From positions 1-6,092 of the forward strand of contig SEEY01000255.1 in assembly GCA_004211235.1 (NCBI GenBank): a stretch of DNA of 6,092 nt. Direction: 5' to 3'. The first letter of the stretch is position 1, and each line of letters begins with the position of its first letter. The DNA comes from Rubrivivax sp. GTDB lineage: Bacteria > Pseudomonadota > Gammaproteobacteria > Burkholderiales > Burkholderiaceae. The notes under the pieces are model-generated. The model worked only from the letters and a program-made list of their open reading frames with translations. It ran no database searches and was not told the origin of the DNA. Positions 1 to 6,092 of the stretch are shown here, piece after piece. A program made the translations under genes and the position numbers.

Positions 1-946
1 TCGTCATCTGCTGCATGGACGCCGCCGTCTGCTGCAAAGCGCTGGCCTGCTGCTCCGTGCGGCTCGAGAGGTCATGGTTGCCGCTGCTGATCTCCTGCGA
101 AGCCGTGGCAATGCTGTCGGCCGACTGGCGCACGCGGCCCACCATGTCCACCAGTCCGTCGTTCATGCGCTTGAGCGCAGCCAGCAGCTGGCCGGTCTCG
201 TCGTGGCTGTCGATGACGATGTTGGAACTGAGATCCCCCGAGGCCACCGCCTCGGCGAGATTCACGGCGCGCTGCAGCGGCCGCGTGATGGCATTGCTGA
301 GCGTCCATCCCAGCAGCACCGCCGCTCCCACGGCCACGGCGCTGACGGCCAGCATCAGCAGCCGGTCGCCCTTGTAGGCCGTTTCCGCCTGGGCCAGGCG
401 CATCTTGGACTGCTCACCCTCGTAGACCAGGTAGTCGTTGGTCGCCTTCAGCAGTGCAGCGAGCAGGGGCCGGCATTCCGCATTCATCTTGGCGATGGCC
501 TCGTCGCGCTTGCCGCTCAGGGCCATGCCACCGATAGCCAGGGCGACGGGGCCGTATTGCGCCTCGATGCGCTCCATCTCGCCCACCAGCGCGAGGTCGC
601 GGTCGCCCAGGTCGGAGGCCTTGCCGAGCGACTCCTTGAGCCTGGCCATCGCCTGCTGCATGTCCTCGTGTGCCTGCGTGACGGCCACCTTCTCGACCTC
701 GCGATCCGCGGCGGTCGTGACCAGCACGAGGTTGCGCGCCGCAATGGCGCGCCGCGCAGCGGCACCGCGCACCTCGTTCGCCAGGTGCTCGCGCTGGCCG
801 ACGCCGTCGAGGTAGTCGGTGAAACGCCCGTTGGATCGGCTCAATGAATTGAGCGCCAGACCGGACACCAGCAGCTCGACAGCTGCCAGCAAGGCAAATC
901 CGAGCATCAGCTTGGACCGCAAGCGAATTGGTTCAGTTTCATACAT
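1..946 (-). CDS. methyl-accepting chemotaxis protein, N-terminal part (C-terminus beyond window)
   Basis: Reading leftward from an ATG at 946, 315 codons are open to the window edge, so only the front of the receptor is visible. Residues about 12-34 form a first membrane helix. Residues 35-195 are a helical, mostly charged region that fits a four-helix-bundle ligand-binding domain in the periplasm. Residues 196-216 are a second membrane helix. HAMP follows at about 217-270, opening with the typical ITRPLQ. The start of the methylation helix carries GNHDLSSRTEQQA (about 289-301), a signature frequent in Burkholderiales receptors. The protein should sense a periplasmic ligand and control CheA through the missing signalling domain. 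The ligand cannot be read from the sequence. The start was chosen because the frame gives an N-terminus right for TM1. An AAGGGA stretch sits almost against the ATG, so the ribosome site is poorly spaced, and M14 is a weaker alternative start. Confidence 0.95.
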   Translation of the reverse strand, partial: MYETEPIRLRSKLMLGFALLAAVELLVSGLALNSLSRSNGRFTDYLDGVGQREHLANEVRGAAARRAIAARNLVLVTTAADREVEKVAVTQAHEDMQQAMARLKESLGKASDLGDRDLALVGEMERIEAQYGPVALAIGGMALSGKRDEAIAKMNAECRPLLAALLKATNDYLVYEGEQSKMRLAQAETAYKGDRLLMLAVSAVAVGAAVLLGWTLSNAITRPLQRAVNLAEAVASGDLSSNIVIDSHDETGQLLAALKRMNDGLVDMVGRVRQSADSIATASQEISSGNHDLSSRTEQQASALQQTAASMQQMT

Positions 947-978
947 TCCCTTGATTGCCCGGCGTCGCCCTAACAGGC

Positions 979-1004
979 TGATCGAATGGAACCGGGCAAC
1001 TTCA
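979..1004 (-). promoter_or_regulatory. candidate sigma-28 (FliA) promoter for the chemoreceptor
   Basis: On the minus strand TGAAGTTG (1004-997) is followed after 10 nt by TTCGATCA (986-979). The enterobacterial flagellar consensus is TAAAGTTT-N11-GCCGATAA. I count six of eight matches in the first box and five of eight in the second, with a spacer one short. Transcription would begin near 972, leaving a leader of about 26 nt before the ATG at 946. Chemoreceptor genes are commonly in the FliA regulon, which makes the site plausible. The match is imperfect and in GC-rich DNA could be chance. Confidence 0.35.
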
Positions 1005-1262
1005 GTCTGGGCGACGACCCGCGGCAGGGCAAGGAAACTGGCAGCACGCGGCGTGACAAAGCACCGCAGTGCCACGCCAGCGTGCCGAAAACTCGAAAAA
1101 GTGTGAAGCAAGCCGATAGGCCGGATTCTGTGCGCCACCCATCCCTAACGGAATGCATGACGTGACCGCCATTCCTCTGGGCCGGGCATCGCTGCCCGGC
1201 TCGGTGCCACCTACCCGCCAGCTCTGCGAGCCGCATCAACGCTGGCCTACTTGGTGTTGCTG

Positions 1263-1321
1263 CGCGTAGAGATTGCCCGTTTCACCCAAGGCGGGCCCTG
1301 GCCCGCCTTGGGTGCTACGCG
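1263..1321 (-). other. long hairpin inside rnpB specificity domain
   Basis: Positions 1283-1297 and 1300-1314 are perfect inverted repeats of 15 nt separated by 2 nt. An outer 7-bp stem (1263-1269 with 1315-1321, CGCGTAG/CTACGCG in RNA sense) encloses the hairpin and a single-stranded stretch at 1270-1282. The single-stranded stretch, GAAACGGGCAATCT in RNA sense together with the last paired base, resembles the conserved GGGTGAAAGG and GGTAAACTCC segments of other RNase P RNAs. I therefore read the stem as an extra or enlarged helix next to the P12-P14 junction rather than an unrelated insertion. Whether it is typical of the family cannot be decided from one sequence. Confidence 0.8.
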
Positions 1322-1324
1322 GTT

Positions 1325-1381
1325 CGCGCTTGCGCGCGATGGTGCGAGGCTTTCGCCTCACCCCACACCGGCTTGCGCCGG
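1325..1381 (-). other. three consecutive GNRA-tetraloop hairpins within rnpB
   Basis: In RNA order these are CCGGC-GCAA-GCCGG (1381-1368), GAGGC-GAAA-GCCTC (1359-1346) and CGCGC-GCAA-GCGCG (1338-1325). Each has five perfect base pairs closing a GNRA loop. They lie where helices P12, P13 and P14 fall in the E. coli RNA. In type A RNase P the loops of P13 and P14 dock into P12 and P8, and GNRA loops are suited to such docking. The assignment of each hairpin to a named helix is my inference. Confidence 0.6.
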
Positions 1382-1556
1382 CGCCGCATAGACCACCTCC
1401 CGACGGGGGCCCACCTTGACTCGTCTCTGTTGCTCTGATCCTCGGCTTTCGCCGGGCAGCCGTTAGCTGCTACGCCGCTCTATGCAGTCCGGACCTTCCT
1501 CCAGGGCCTCGTTTCCGAGCTTGCCCCAGCGGCGGTCTGGCTTGCTTCACGCCGGC

Positions 1557-1565
1557 AGTATCGCA
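1557..1565 (-). promoter_or_regulatory. extended -10 promoter element of rnpB
   Basis: On the minus strand TGCGATACT (1565-1557) combines an extended -10 TGn with a GATACT hexamer. It ends 6 nt before the predicted RNA 5' end at 1550, the normal spacing for sigma-70. No good -35 box is found about 17 bp upstream (near 1580-1585, GCAAGC), so the extended -10 may compensate. The element lies in the leader of the divergent flavodoxin gene. Confidence 0.55.
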
Positions 1566-1604
1566 GCAGCAGGAACGCGGCTTGCCTTGCGGCACATCCA
1601 CCAC

Positions 1605-1609
1605 GGGAG
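1605..1609 (+). promoter_or_regulatory. ribosome binding site fixing the flavodoxin-family start
   Basis: GGGAG lies 5 nt before the ATG at 1615. The frame is open further upstream to an ATG at 1582, but that codon has no purine-rich site at proper distance and would place coding sequence over the rnpB promoter region. The 1615 start is therefore preferred. Confidence 0.6.
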
Positions 1610-1614
1610 CGCGC

Positions 1615-2685
1615 ATGACTTCACCGATCCGTACCGGCCAGGCACAGGCGACGGGGCGCGACGAATTCGGCGAGCGCTTTCGCCGGCGCTTCATCGACCC
1701 CGCCTTCGATGCCGAGCGGGAAGCGCTGGCCCGGCTGGAGCAGATCGCCTGGGAAGCTTTTCATGAAGGCCGCAAGGCGCCGAACACCCTGAAGGCCGGC
1801 GCGGGCTTCGCCGATCCGGACTACGACCTGTCCAGCGAATGGCACGACACGCACCTGCGCCTGAAGCAATGCCAGGCGCAGTGGGCAGATGCGTCGACGC
1901 CGTCGCGCGTGCTCGTCATCAACGCCTCGCCGCGCAACGACGGCACCTGCCCGGGCGAGATGTCCAAGAGCTGGCGCATGACGCAGATGGCGCGCGCCGC
2001 CTGCGAGGCCGAGGGCATGGCCGTCGAGGTGCTGGACCTGAGCCGCCTCACGTCCGACTACGACCGCCACATCCATCCGTGCAAGGGTTGCGTGTCCACC
2101 GCGATGCCGCTGTGCCATTGGCCCTGCAGCTGCTACCCCAACCATGCCGCCGGCCAGACCAACGACTGGATGGCCGAGATCTACGAGCACTGGGTGCGCG
2201 CCCACGGCGTGCTGCTGATGACGCCCGTGCACTGGTATCAGGTCACCAGCCCGCTGAAGCTGATGATGGACCGCCTGGTGTGCGCCGACGGCGGCAATCC
2301 CGACCCGACCTCGACGCAGGGCAAAAAGGCCGAGCTGGCGCGCGAAATCGAGCTGCAGGGATGGGACTATCCGAAGCACCTCGCCGGCCGCGTCTACGGC
2401 GTCGTCGTGCATGGCGACGTGGCCGGCATCGAGGGCACGCGCCGCGCCCTGTCGGACTGGCTGGACTGGATGGGCCTCGTCGACGCCGGCTTCGGCGCAC
2501 GGCTGGACCGCTTCATCGGCTACTACGAGCCCTACGCCACCAGCCACGACGCGCTCGACCGCGATACCGACATGCAGGCCGAAGTGAAGCGCGCCGCCCG
2601 CGCGGTGGCAATCAGCGTGGCGCTGATGCGCGAAGGCCGCATGAAGCATGGCGACGACGCGCTGCCGAAGCCCCGCACCAAGTAG
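1615..2685 (+). CDS. flavodoxin-fold NAD(P)H-dependent oxidoreductase family protein with cysteine cluster
   Basis: The 356-residue product has a helical, charged N-terminal extension (about 1-95) followed by a flavodoxin-like fold. Residues 98-103 (RVLVIN) are the first beta strand, and ASPRNDGT (104-111) is the expected FMN-phosphate loop of FMN-reductase and WrbA-like proteins. The later [14 protein letters not shown] segment matches the second flavin-contact loop of that group. It is probably a cytoplasmic flavin-dependent reductase; the substrate is unknown. Between them lies an unusual cluster of cysteines at 156, 159, 167, 171 and 173 (C-x2-C-x7-C-x3-C-x-C). Archaeal and bacterial iron-sulfur flavoproteins also carry a compact cysteine motif in a flavodoxin fold, so an Fe-S centre is possible, but the spacing differs. 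cysK follows after 41 bp on the same strand, suggesting co-transcription and perhaps a link to sulfur or redox metabolism. Confidence 0.85.
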   Translation: MTSPIRTGQAQATGRDEFGERFRRRFIDPAFDAEREALARLEQIAWEAFHEGRKAPNTLKAGAGFADPDYDLSSEWHDTHLRLKQCQAQWADASTPSRVLVINASPRNDGTCPGEMSKSWRMTQMARAACEAEGMAVEVLDLSRLTSDYDRHIHPCKGCVSTAMPLCHWPCSCYPNHAAGQTNDWMAEIYEHWVRAHGVLLMTPVHWYQVTSPLKLMMDRLVCADGGNPDPTSTQGKKAELAREIELQGWDYPKHLAGRVYGVVVHGDVAGIEGTRRALSDWLDWMGLVDAGFGARLDRFIGYYEPYATSHDALDRDTDMQAEVKRAARAVAISVALMREGRMKHGDDALPKPRTK

Positions 2686-2726
2686 CTCGCTGGCACACTG
2701 CGGCGGTCACACGAACGGAGCCCTCG

Positions 2727-3644
2727 ATGAAAGCCGCCAGCATCCTCGACACCATCGGCAACACGCCCCACATCCGCCTGCAACGCCTGTTCCCCGGCCA
2801 CGAGGTGTGGGTGAAGTCGGAACGCAGCAACCCGGGCGGTTCCATCAAGGACCGCATCGCGCTGTCGATGATCGAAGCCGCCGAGGCGCAGGGCCTGCTC
2901 AAGCCGGGCGGCACCATCATCGAGCCGACTTCGGGCAACACCGGCGTGGGCCTGGCCATGGTGGCCGCCGTCAAGGGCTACAAGCTCATTCTGGTGATGC
3001 CCGACAGCATGAGCATCGAACGCCGCCGGCTGATGCTCGCCTATGGCGCCAGCTTCGACCTGACGCCGCGTGAGAAGGGCATGAAGGGCGCCATCGCCCG
3101 CGCCCGTGAGCTGCTGGAGCAGCATGCGGGCTCCTGGATGCCGCAGCAGTTCGAAAACGCCGCCAACCCTGCGGTGCATGTGCAGACCACGGCACAGGAG
3201 ATCCTGCGCGACTTCCCCGACGGGCTGGACGCGCTGATCACCGGCGTGGGCACCGGCGGCCACATCACCGGCTGCGCGCAGGTGTTGAAGGCCGCCTGGC
3301 CGCAGCTGAAGGTCTACGCCGTCGAGCCCACGGCCTCGCCGGTGCTTAGCGGCGGCCAGCCCAGCCCGCATCCCATCCAGGGCATCGGCGCAGGCTTCGT
3401 GCCGGCGGTGCTGGACACCACGCTGCTCGACGGCATCATCCAGGTCGAGGCCGAGGCGGCCCGCGAATACGCACGCCGCAGCGCACGCCAGGAAGGGCTG
3501 CTGGTGGGCATCTCCAGCGGCGCAACGCTGGCTGCCATCGCGCAGAAGCTGCCCGAACTTGCGCCGGGCGCCCGGGTGCTGGGCTTCAACTACGACACCG
3601 GCGAGCGCTACCTGTCGGTGGACGGCTTCCTGCCCCAGACCTGA
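2727..3644 (+). CDS. cysK: cysteine synthase A (O-acetylserine sulfhydrylase)
   Basis: This 305-residue PLP enzyme makes L-cysteine from O-acetylserine and sulfide in the cytoplasm. Diagnostic features are present in order: N-PGGSIKDR with the Schiff-base lysine K41; the substrate-binding loop PTSGNTG (67-73); [14 protein letters not shown]; the PLP-phosphate loop GVGTGG (173-178); [15 protein letters not shown] with S264 expected to contact the pyridine nitrogen; and the C-terminal TGERYLS. MSIERR and IQGIGAGF favour CysK over CysM. The length is normal for the family and no key residue is missing. GGAG at 2717-2720 lies 6 nt before the ATG. The gene follows the flavodoxin-family gene by 41 bp with no visible terminator or promoter between, and it ends 13 bp from the convergent FHA gene. 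I see no obvious CysB site or riboswitch. Confidence 0.95.
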   Translation: MKAASILDTIGNTPHIRLQRLFPGHEVWVKSERSNPGGSIKDRIALSMIEAAEAQGLLKPGGTIIEPTSGNTGVGLAMVAAVKGYKLILVMPDSMSIERRRLMLAYGASFDLTPREKGMKGAIARARELLEQHAGSWMPQQFENAANPAVHVQTTAQEILRDFPDGLDALITGVGTGGHITGCAQVLKAAWPQLKVYAVEPTASPVLSGGQPSPHPIQGIGAGFVPAVLDTTLLDGIIQVEAEAAREYARRSARQEGLLVGISSGATLAAIAQKLPELAPGARVLGFNYDTGERYLSVDGFLPQT

Positions 3645-3657
3645 ACCGGCGCTCGGC

Positions 3658-4671
3658 TCAGTCGTCGTCCAGATCCGATCCGTCGGTGTCCTTGCGCGCC
3701 TGTCGCGCAAGCTCCGCCTTCAGCGGCTTCAGCGATTCGATGAGGGTCTCGGCCGGCTGCGGCGACGCGATGCGCAGCGCCGGGGGCGGCAGGCTGGCCA
3801 GATAGGGCGGGCCGAACGCGTACTGCTGCTCCTGGCGCTTGCCGACCTGCAGCCCCAGGCCGAGCAGCAGCAGCGCCGCGATGCCGATGTCCAGCGTGCG
3901 CCGGGCGCCCGGCCAGACGAGACGGGCATGCCAGGCCACCAGCGCCGCGCCGCCGATCGGCTCGATCAGCGCTCCGAGCGCCACCAGCCGCGGCAAGGAG
4001 AAGGCGTAGGCGGCGGCGGGCAGCAGCCAGTCCAGCACCTGCATCGCGACGATGACGAGCAGGGCTCGGCGCAGATGCGTCGCCAGCGGGAAACGGTGCT
4101 GGAAGATCTGGCTGGCGAGCGACCACATGCCGGCCCAGGCGAGCACGAAGGCCAGCGGCGCGAGCAGCGGCGACGCGTAGTCGATCCAGCGGGCGTCGGG
4201 GTCGACGGCGCTCCAGCGGTCCACCCACTGGAAGAACAGCATGCTCAGCAGCAGCAGCGGCAACAGCGCCCAGTGGCGCGTCGGCTGCACGATCAGCAGT
4301 TGCTCGGGCGCCAGCACGTCGGCGCTGGTGCGAAGGCGCAGTGAGCAGGCGGCCAGCTGGAAGGCGCCGCCCACCGGCAGCGCCGCGTCGGCACCGGCGG
4401 CCAGGCGCTTGCCGGCGACGGCACCACCATTGCGGCTGTCCAGCAGCTTCAGACGCACGACGCCGCCGGGCGCCAGCTGCAGCTCGGCGTGCTCGGCGGC
4501 GATGTGGGCGTCATCCAGCACGATGTCGCAGGCCGGCGAGCGGCCGATGCGCACCGGCCACTGCGTGACGCGCTGGATCAGCATGCTGCGGCCGTCGCGG
4601 CCGAGCAGCTCGACGACGGCCGCTGCCGGCGCGGCGGGCATGGCCGGCGCCACGGGTGCGTCCGCCATCAT
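3658..4671 (-). CDS. FHA-domain polytopic inner-membrane protein
   Basis: The 337-residue product starts with an Ala/Pro-rich stretch (about 5-18), then a forkhead-associated domain (about 19-115). FHA marks are VRIGRSPACDIVL with G43-R44, H61, and N81-G82. The serine that normally contacts phosphothreonine (SxxH) is alanine (A58). Five hydrophobic segments follow at about 134-150, 166-190, 203-224, 229-250 and 259-276. Loop charges (acidic after helix 1, basic after helices 2 and 4) fit an N-in, C-out topology. That puts the FHA domain in the cytoplasm and the tail 277-337, ending in an acidic DLDDD, in the periplasm. The start at 4671 overlaps the TGA of the upstream protease gene (ATGA), with AAGG 4 nt before it. 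The ATG at 4668 is nearly as good, and an in-frame ATG at 4695 lies inside the protease gene. I recognise the domain but not a named gene, so function is unassigned; translational coupling suggests it works with the protease. Confidence 0.85.
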   Translation of the reverse strand: MMADAPVAPAMPAAPAAAVVELLGRDGRSMLIQRVTQWPVRIGRSPACDIVLDDAHIAAEHAELQLAPGGVVRLKLLDSRNGGAVAGKRLAAGADAALPVGGAFQLAACSLRLRTSADVLAPEQLLIVQPTRHWALLPLLLLSMLFFQWVDRWSAVDPDARWIDYASPLLAPLAFVLAWAGMWSLASQIFQHRFPLATHLRRALLVIVAMQVLDWLLPAAAYAFSLPRLVALGALIEPIGGAALVAWHARLVWPGARRTLDIGIAALLLLGLGLQVGKRQEQQYAFGPPYLASLPPPALRIASPQPAETLIESLKPLKAELARQARKDTDGSDLDDD

Positions 4672-6041
4672 TTCGCCTTGCTGCCGTTCGTCCACGCGAA
4701 ACCCTCCAGGTAATGCGCCGCGAGCTTGAGCGCGTTGTCGAAGCTGACGCCGCGGGCGTCGAAACGGCCGAGCGCGCCCTGGGTGGCCGCATCCACCGTC
4801 GTCACGAGGATGCTCACGTCATGCAGGCCTTCCAGCTTGCGATAGGCGCGCAGGCAGACGACGGCGCGCAGTGGCAAACCATCCCGGTCGACGAACTGCT
4901 CCTTGCAGAAGGGCGCGGTGCGCGACTTGTCGGACTGGCCGAGGCGCTCGTTGCGAAAGCTGCCCGAGTACTGGCGCGCGAAGCGCAGCGCGCCGAGCTT
5001 CTCGCCGTCGTAGGCCTCGTGCGACATGTCCAGCCAACCTGTTTGCAGGTTGCCGCTGACGAAGAGGGCATGGTCCATGCGGCATTGCGAGCGCTCGAAG
5101 TCCAGGCCCTTGTTGTCGGCCGGCGTGCCGCGGCCCCAGCAGCGCATGAACTCCTGCTTGGGCACGGGCAGGCGGTAGCGCTTGTGGTTGGCGCTTTCCC
5201 AGGGCTGGGAGACGAAGCGCGTGACGAGCTCGTCCTGGTAGCGCATGAGCTGGTCGCGCAGCCGCGTCCAGGCGGCCGAGGTGATCGGCTTGGCACCGAC
5301 GCTGCGCTTCACCAGCCCGGCCGCGAATTCCCCCGGCACGAGGAAGCTGACCTGCTGCGCGAACAGCATCGTCGACACGTTGACGCCGACGACGAGGCCG
5401 TCCTCGTCCAGCACCGGGCCGCCGCTCATGCCGGGGTTGATGCCGCCGGCGTAGTAGATCAGCGGGTCGAAGCCGCGCTCGACCAGGCCGTTGTAGTTGC
5501 CCTCGACAACAGCGAAGGCGACGTCGTGCGGATTGCCCATGGAGTAGATGCGCTCGCCCTTGGCCAGCGGCTGGCTCTGGGGGCGGAACTGCAGGGCGCC
5601 ACGCCCCTTCAAGCCATCGCCAACCGCGCGCAGCAAGGCCAGGTCACGGCGGGCGTCGAAGTCCAGCAGCTCCAGCGCGCCGCCCTGGCCGTCGGTCGTT
5701 GCATAGCGCAGCCGGTAGCTGTCGGGCTCCAGTGCGAACTGGCTGATGACGTGGTAGTTGGTGACGACATGGCCGTCGTCGCTGACGAGGAAACCCGAGC
5801 CCACCGAGGCCTGGCTGTCCTGCGTCTTGAGCAGCGTGCGGATCTGCAGCAGCTGGCCCTTGCTGCGCTCGTACAGGCGGCGGGCGCTGGCCGACACGAC
5901 CGGTGCGGGCAGCGGCGCGGAAGCTGCAGCCGCGGGAGCTTGTGCGGCCGGTGGCGAGATGGGCGCCTGCGCGCCTGCGCCCATCGACAGGCCAGCGAAC
6001 GACAGGCCCAGCAGGAACTTGAAACAGGACTTCATCAACAA
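4668..6041 (-). CDS. exported trypsin/HtrA-like serine protease with unknown C-terminal domain
   Basis: The 457-residue product begins with a signal peptide: basic N-region, hydrophobic core, and AQA cleavage motif after about residue 26. An Ala/Pro-rich linker (27-48) follows. The protease domain spans about 60-250, with VTNYHVIS (catalytic H97), DLALLR (catalytic D133) and GMSGGPV (catalytic S206), the S1C/DegP-type pattern. No PDZ domain follows. Residues about 255-457 form a domain I do not recognise, holding four cysteines (301, 320, 379, 396) that could make two disulfides in the periplasm. The protein is probably periplasmic, secreted by Sec; substrates are unknown. The start is likely TTG at 6041 because GGAGG (6052-6048) is 6 nt away; the ATG at 6035 is 12 nt away. 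The ATGA overlap with the downstream FHA-membrane gene indicates a two-gene unit. All three catalytic residues are present, so an active enzyme is expected. Confidence 0.9.
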   Translation of the reverse strand: MLMKSCFKFLLGLSFAGLSMGAGAQAPISPPAAQAPAAAASAPLPAPVVSASARRLYERSKGQLLQIRTLLKTQDSQASVGSGFLVSDDGHVVTNYHVISQFALEPDSYRLRYATTDGQGGALELLDFDARRDLALLRAVGDGLKGRGALQFRPQSQPLAKGERIYSMGNPHDVAFAVVEGNYNGLVERGFDPLIYYAGGINPGMSGGPVLDEDGLVVGVNVSTMLFAQQVSFLVPGEFAAGLVKRSVGAKPITSAAWTRLRDQLMRYQDELVTRFVSQPWESANHKRYRLPVPKQEFMRCWGRGTPADNKGLDFERSQCRMDHALFVSGNLQTGWLDMSHEAYDGEKLGALRFARQYSGSFRNERLGQSDKSRTAPFCKEQFVDRDGLPLRAVVCLRAYRKLEGLHDVSILVTTVDAATQGALGRFDARGVSFDNALKLAAHYLEGFAWTNGSKAK

Positions 6042-6046
6042 ACGGC

Positions 6047-6053
6047 ACCTCCC
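6047..6053 (-). promoter_or_regulatory. ribosome binding site favouring a TTG start for the protease
   Basis: GGGAGGT on the minus strand (6053-6047) is a near-complete anti-16S match. The core GGAGG is 6 nt from TTG 6041, 9 nt from TTG 6038 and 12 nt from ATG 6035. Normal spacing points to one of the TTG codons. The three choices change the signal peptide by only one or two residues. The remaining bases to the window edge show no convincing promoter. Confidence 0.55.
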
Positions 6054-6092
6054 AGGGCGGGCGTCGATGCTAGCTGCTTTGCACAGCGGGAC

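Larger units (their letters stand above)
1103..1550 (-). ncRNA. rnpB: RNase P RNA (bacterial type A)
   Basis: This is the catalytic RNA that, with the protein RnpA, removes 5' leaders from precursor tRNAs. The ends are fixed by helix P1: the 12 nt at 1550-1539 are perfectly complementary to the 12 nt at 1114-1103. Conserved blocks appear in the right order on the minus strand: GGAGGAAGGTCC (1502-1491, conserved region I), the P8-like hairpin at 1470-1456, the P9-like hairpin with a GAAA loop at 1454-1443, CAACAGAGA (1432-1424), CCAAGTAGG (1254-1246), CGGGTAGG (1217-1210, the P15 region that pairs with the tRNA 3' CCA) and ACAGAATCCGG (1131-1121). The length of about 448 nt exceeds the 377 nt of E. 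coli. The excess lies in the specificity domain, where three GNRA-loop hairpins and one long stem replace the usual P12-P14 sequences. Region I has AAGG where AAAG is usual. The 3' end is followed by a short T run (about 1101-1096) without its own hairpin. No other RNA family fits. Confidence 0.94.

Noticed and set aside
74..847. Long plus-strand open frame over the chemoreceptor
   Set aside because: It is the complement of a clear receptor gene; its His/Gln/Arg-rich translation shows no domain and results from GC-rich codon bias.
1081..1102. T-rich stretch after rnpB considered as an intrinsic terminator
   Set aside because: A short T run follows P1, but there is no local GC-rich hairpin directly before it apart from the long-range P1 helix, so I cannot support a terminator call.
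1283..1314. Palindrome considered as an intrinsic terminator or insertion-sequence end
   Set aside because: It has no following T-tract and no flanking duplication or transposase, and it lies between conserved RNase P blocks.
970..1766. Small open frames on both strands across 970-1766
   Set aside because: They overlap rnpB or its flanks, and the conserved RNA structure explains that DNA; no frame has a good ribosome site or domain.
1839..3644. 601-codon plus-strand frame spanning the flavodoxin gene and cysK
   Set aside because: Only its 3' part, from 2727, is real cysK. The upstream part is an out-of-frame reading of the flavodoxin gene, so this is not a fusion protein.
1621..3710. Long minus-strand frames opposite the flavodoxin gene and cysK
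   Set aside because: The translations are His/Ala/Gly-rich with no recognisable motif, while the plus strand encodes proteins with intact catalytic signatures.
6054..6092. TAGCAT-like hexamer upstream of the protease considered as a -10 box
   Set aside because: No -35 element at acceptable distance is visible before the window ends.

Overview
The window looks like a chromosomal segment from a high-GC betaproteobacterium, most likely order Burkholderiales and near Comamonadaceae or the Rubrivivax/Leptothrix group. This rests on strong G/C third-position bias, an RNase P RNA of proteobacterial type, a chemoreceptor with the GNxDLSSRTEQQA signature common in that order, and a CysK with a TTAQEI segment that I associate with the group. 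No database search was possible, so the placement is by recognition only.

Layout, left to right. Positions 1-946 (minus) hold the N-terminal 315 residues of a methyl-accepting chemotaxis protein that runs off the left edge. Positions 947-1102 are intergenic and contain a candidate flagellar (sigma-28) promoter for the receptor. Positions 1103-1550 (minus) are rnpB, the catalytic RNA of RNase P. Its ends are set by a perfect 12-bp P1 helix, and it carries a conspicuous long hairpin at 1263-1321. Only 64 bp separate the predicted rnpB 5' end from a divergent plus-strand pair: a cysteine-rich flavodoxin-fold protein (1615-2685) and cysteine synthase A, cysK (2727-3644). These are 41 bp apart and probably co-transcribed.

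On the right, convergent to cysK across a 13-bp gap, is a two-gene minus-strand unit. The first gene encodes an exported trypsin/HtrA-like serine protease (about 6041-4668) with an unrecognised four-cysteine C-terminal domain. It is joined by an ATGA stop/start overlap to an FHA-domain protein with five predicted membrane helices (4671-3658). Topology reasoning puts the FHA domain in the cytoplasm and the last 60 or so residues of the same protein in the periplasm, where the protease is expected to act. The pair may link cytoplasmic phospho-signalling and periplasmic proteolysis. This is the least familiar part of the window and the best candidate for an undescribed small system. The rest is mostly housekeeping: RNA processing, cysteine synthesis and chemotaxis.
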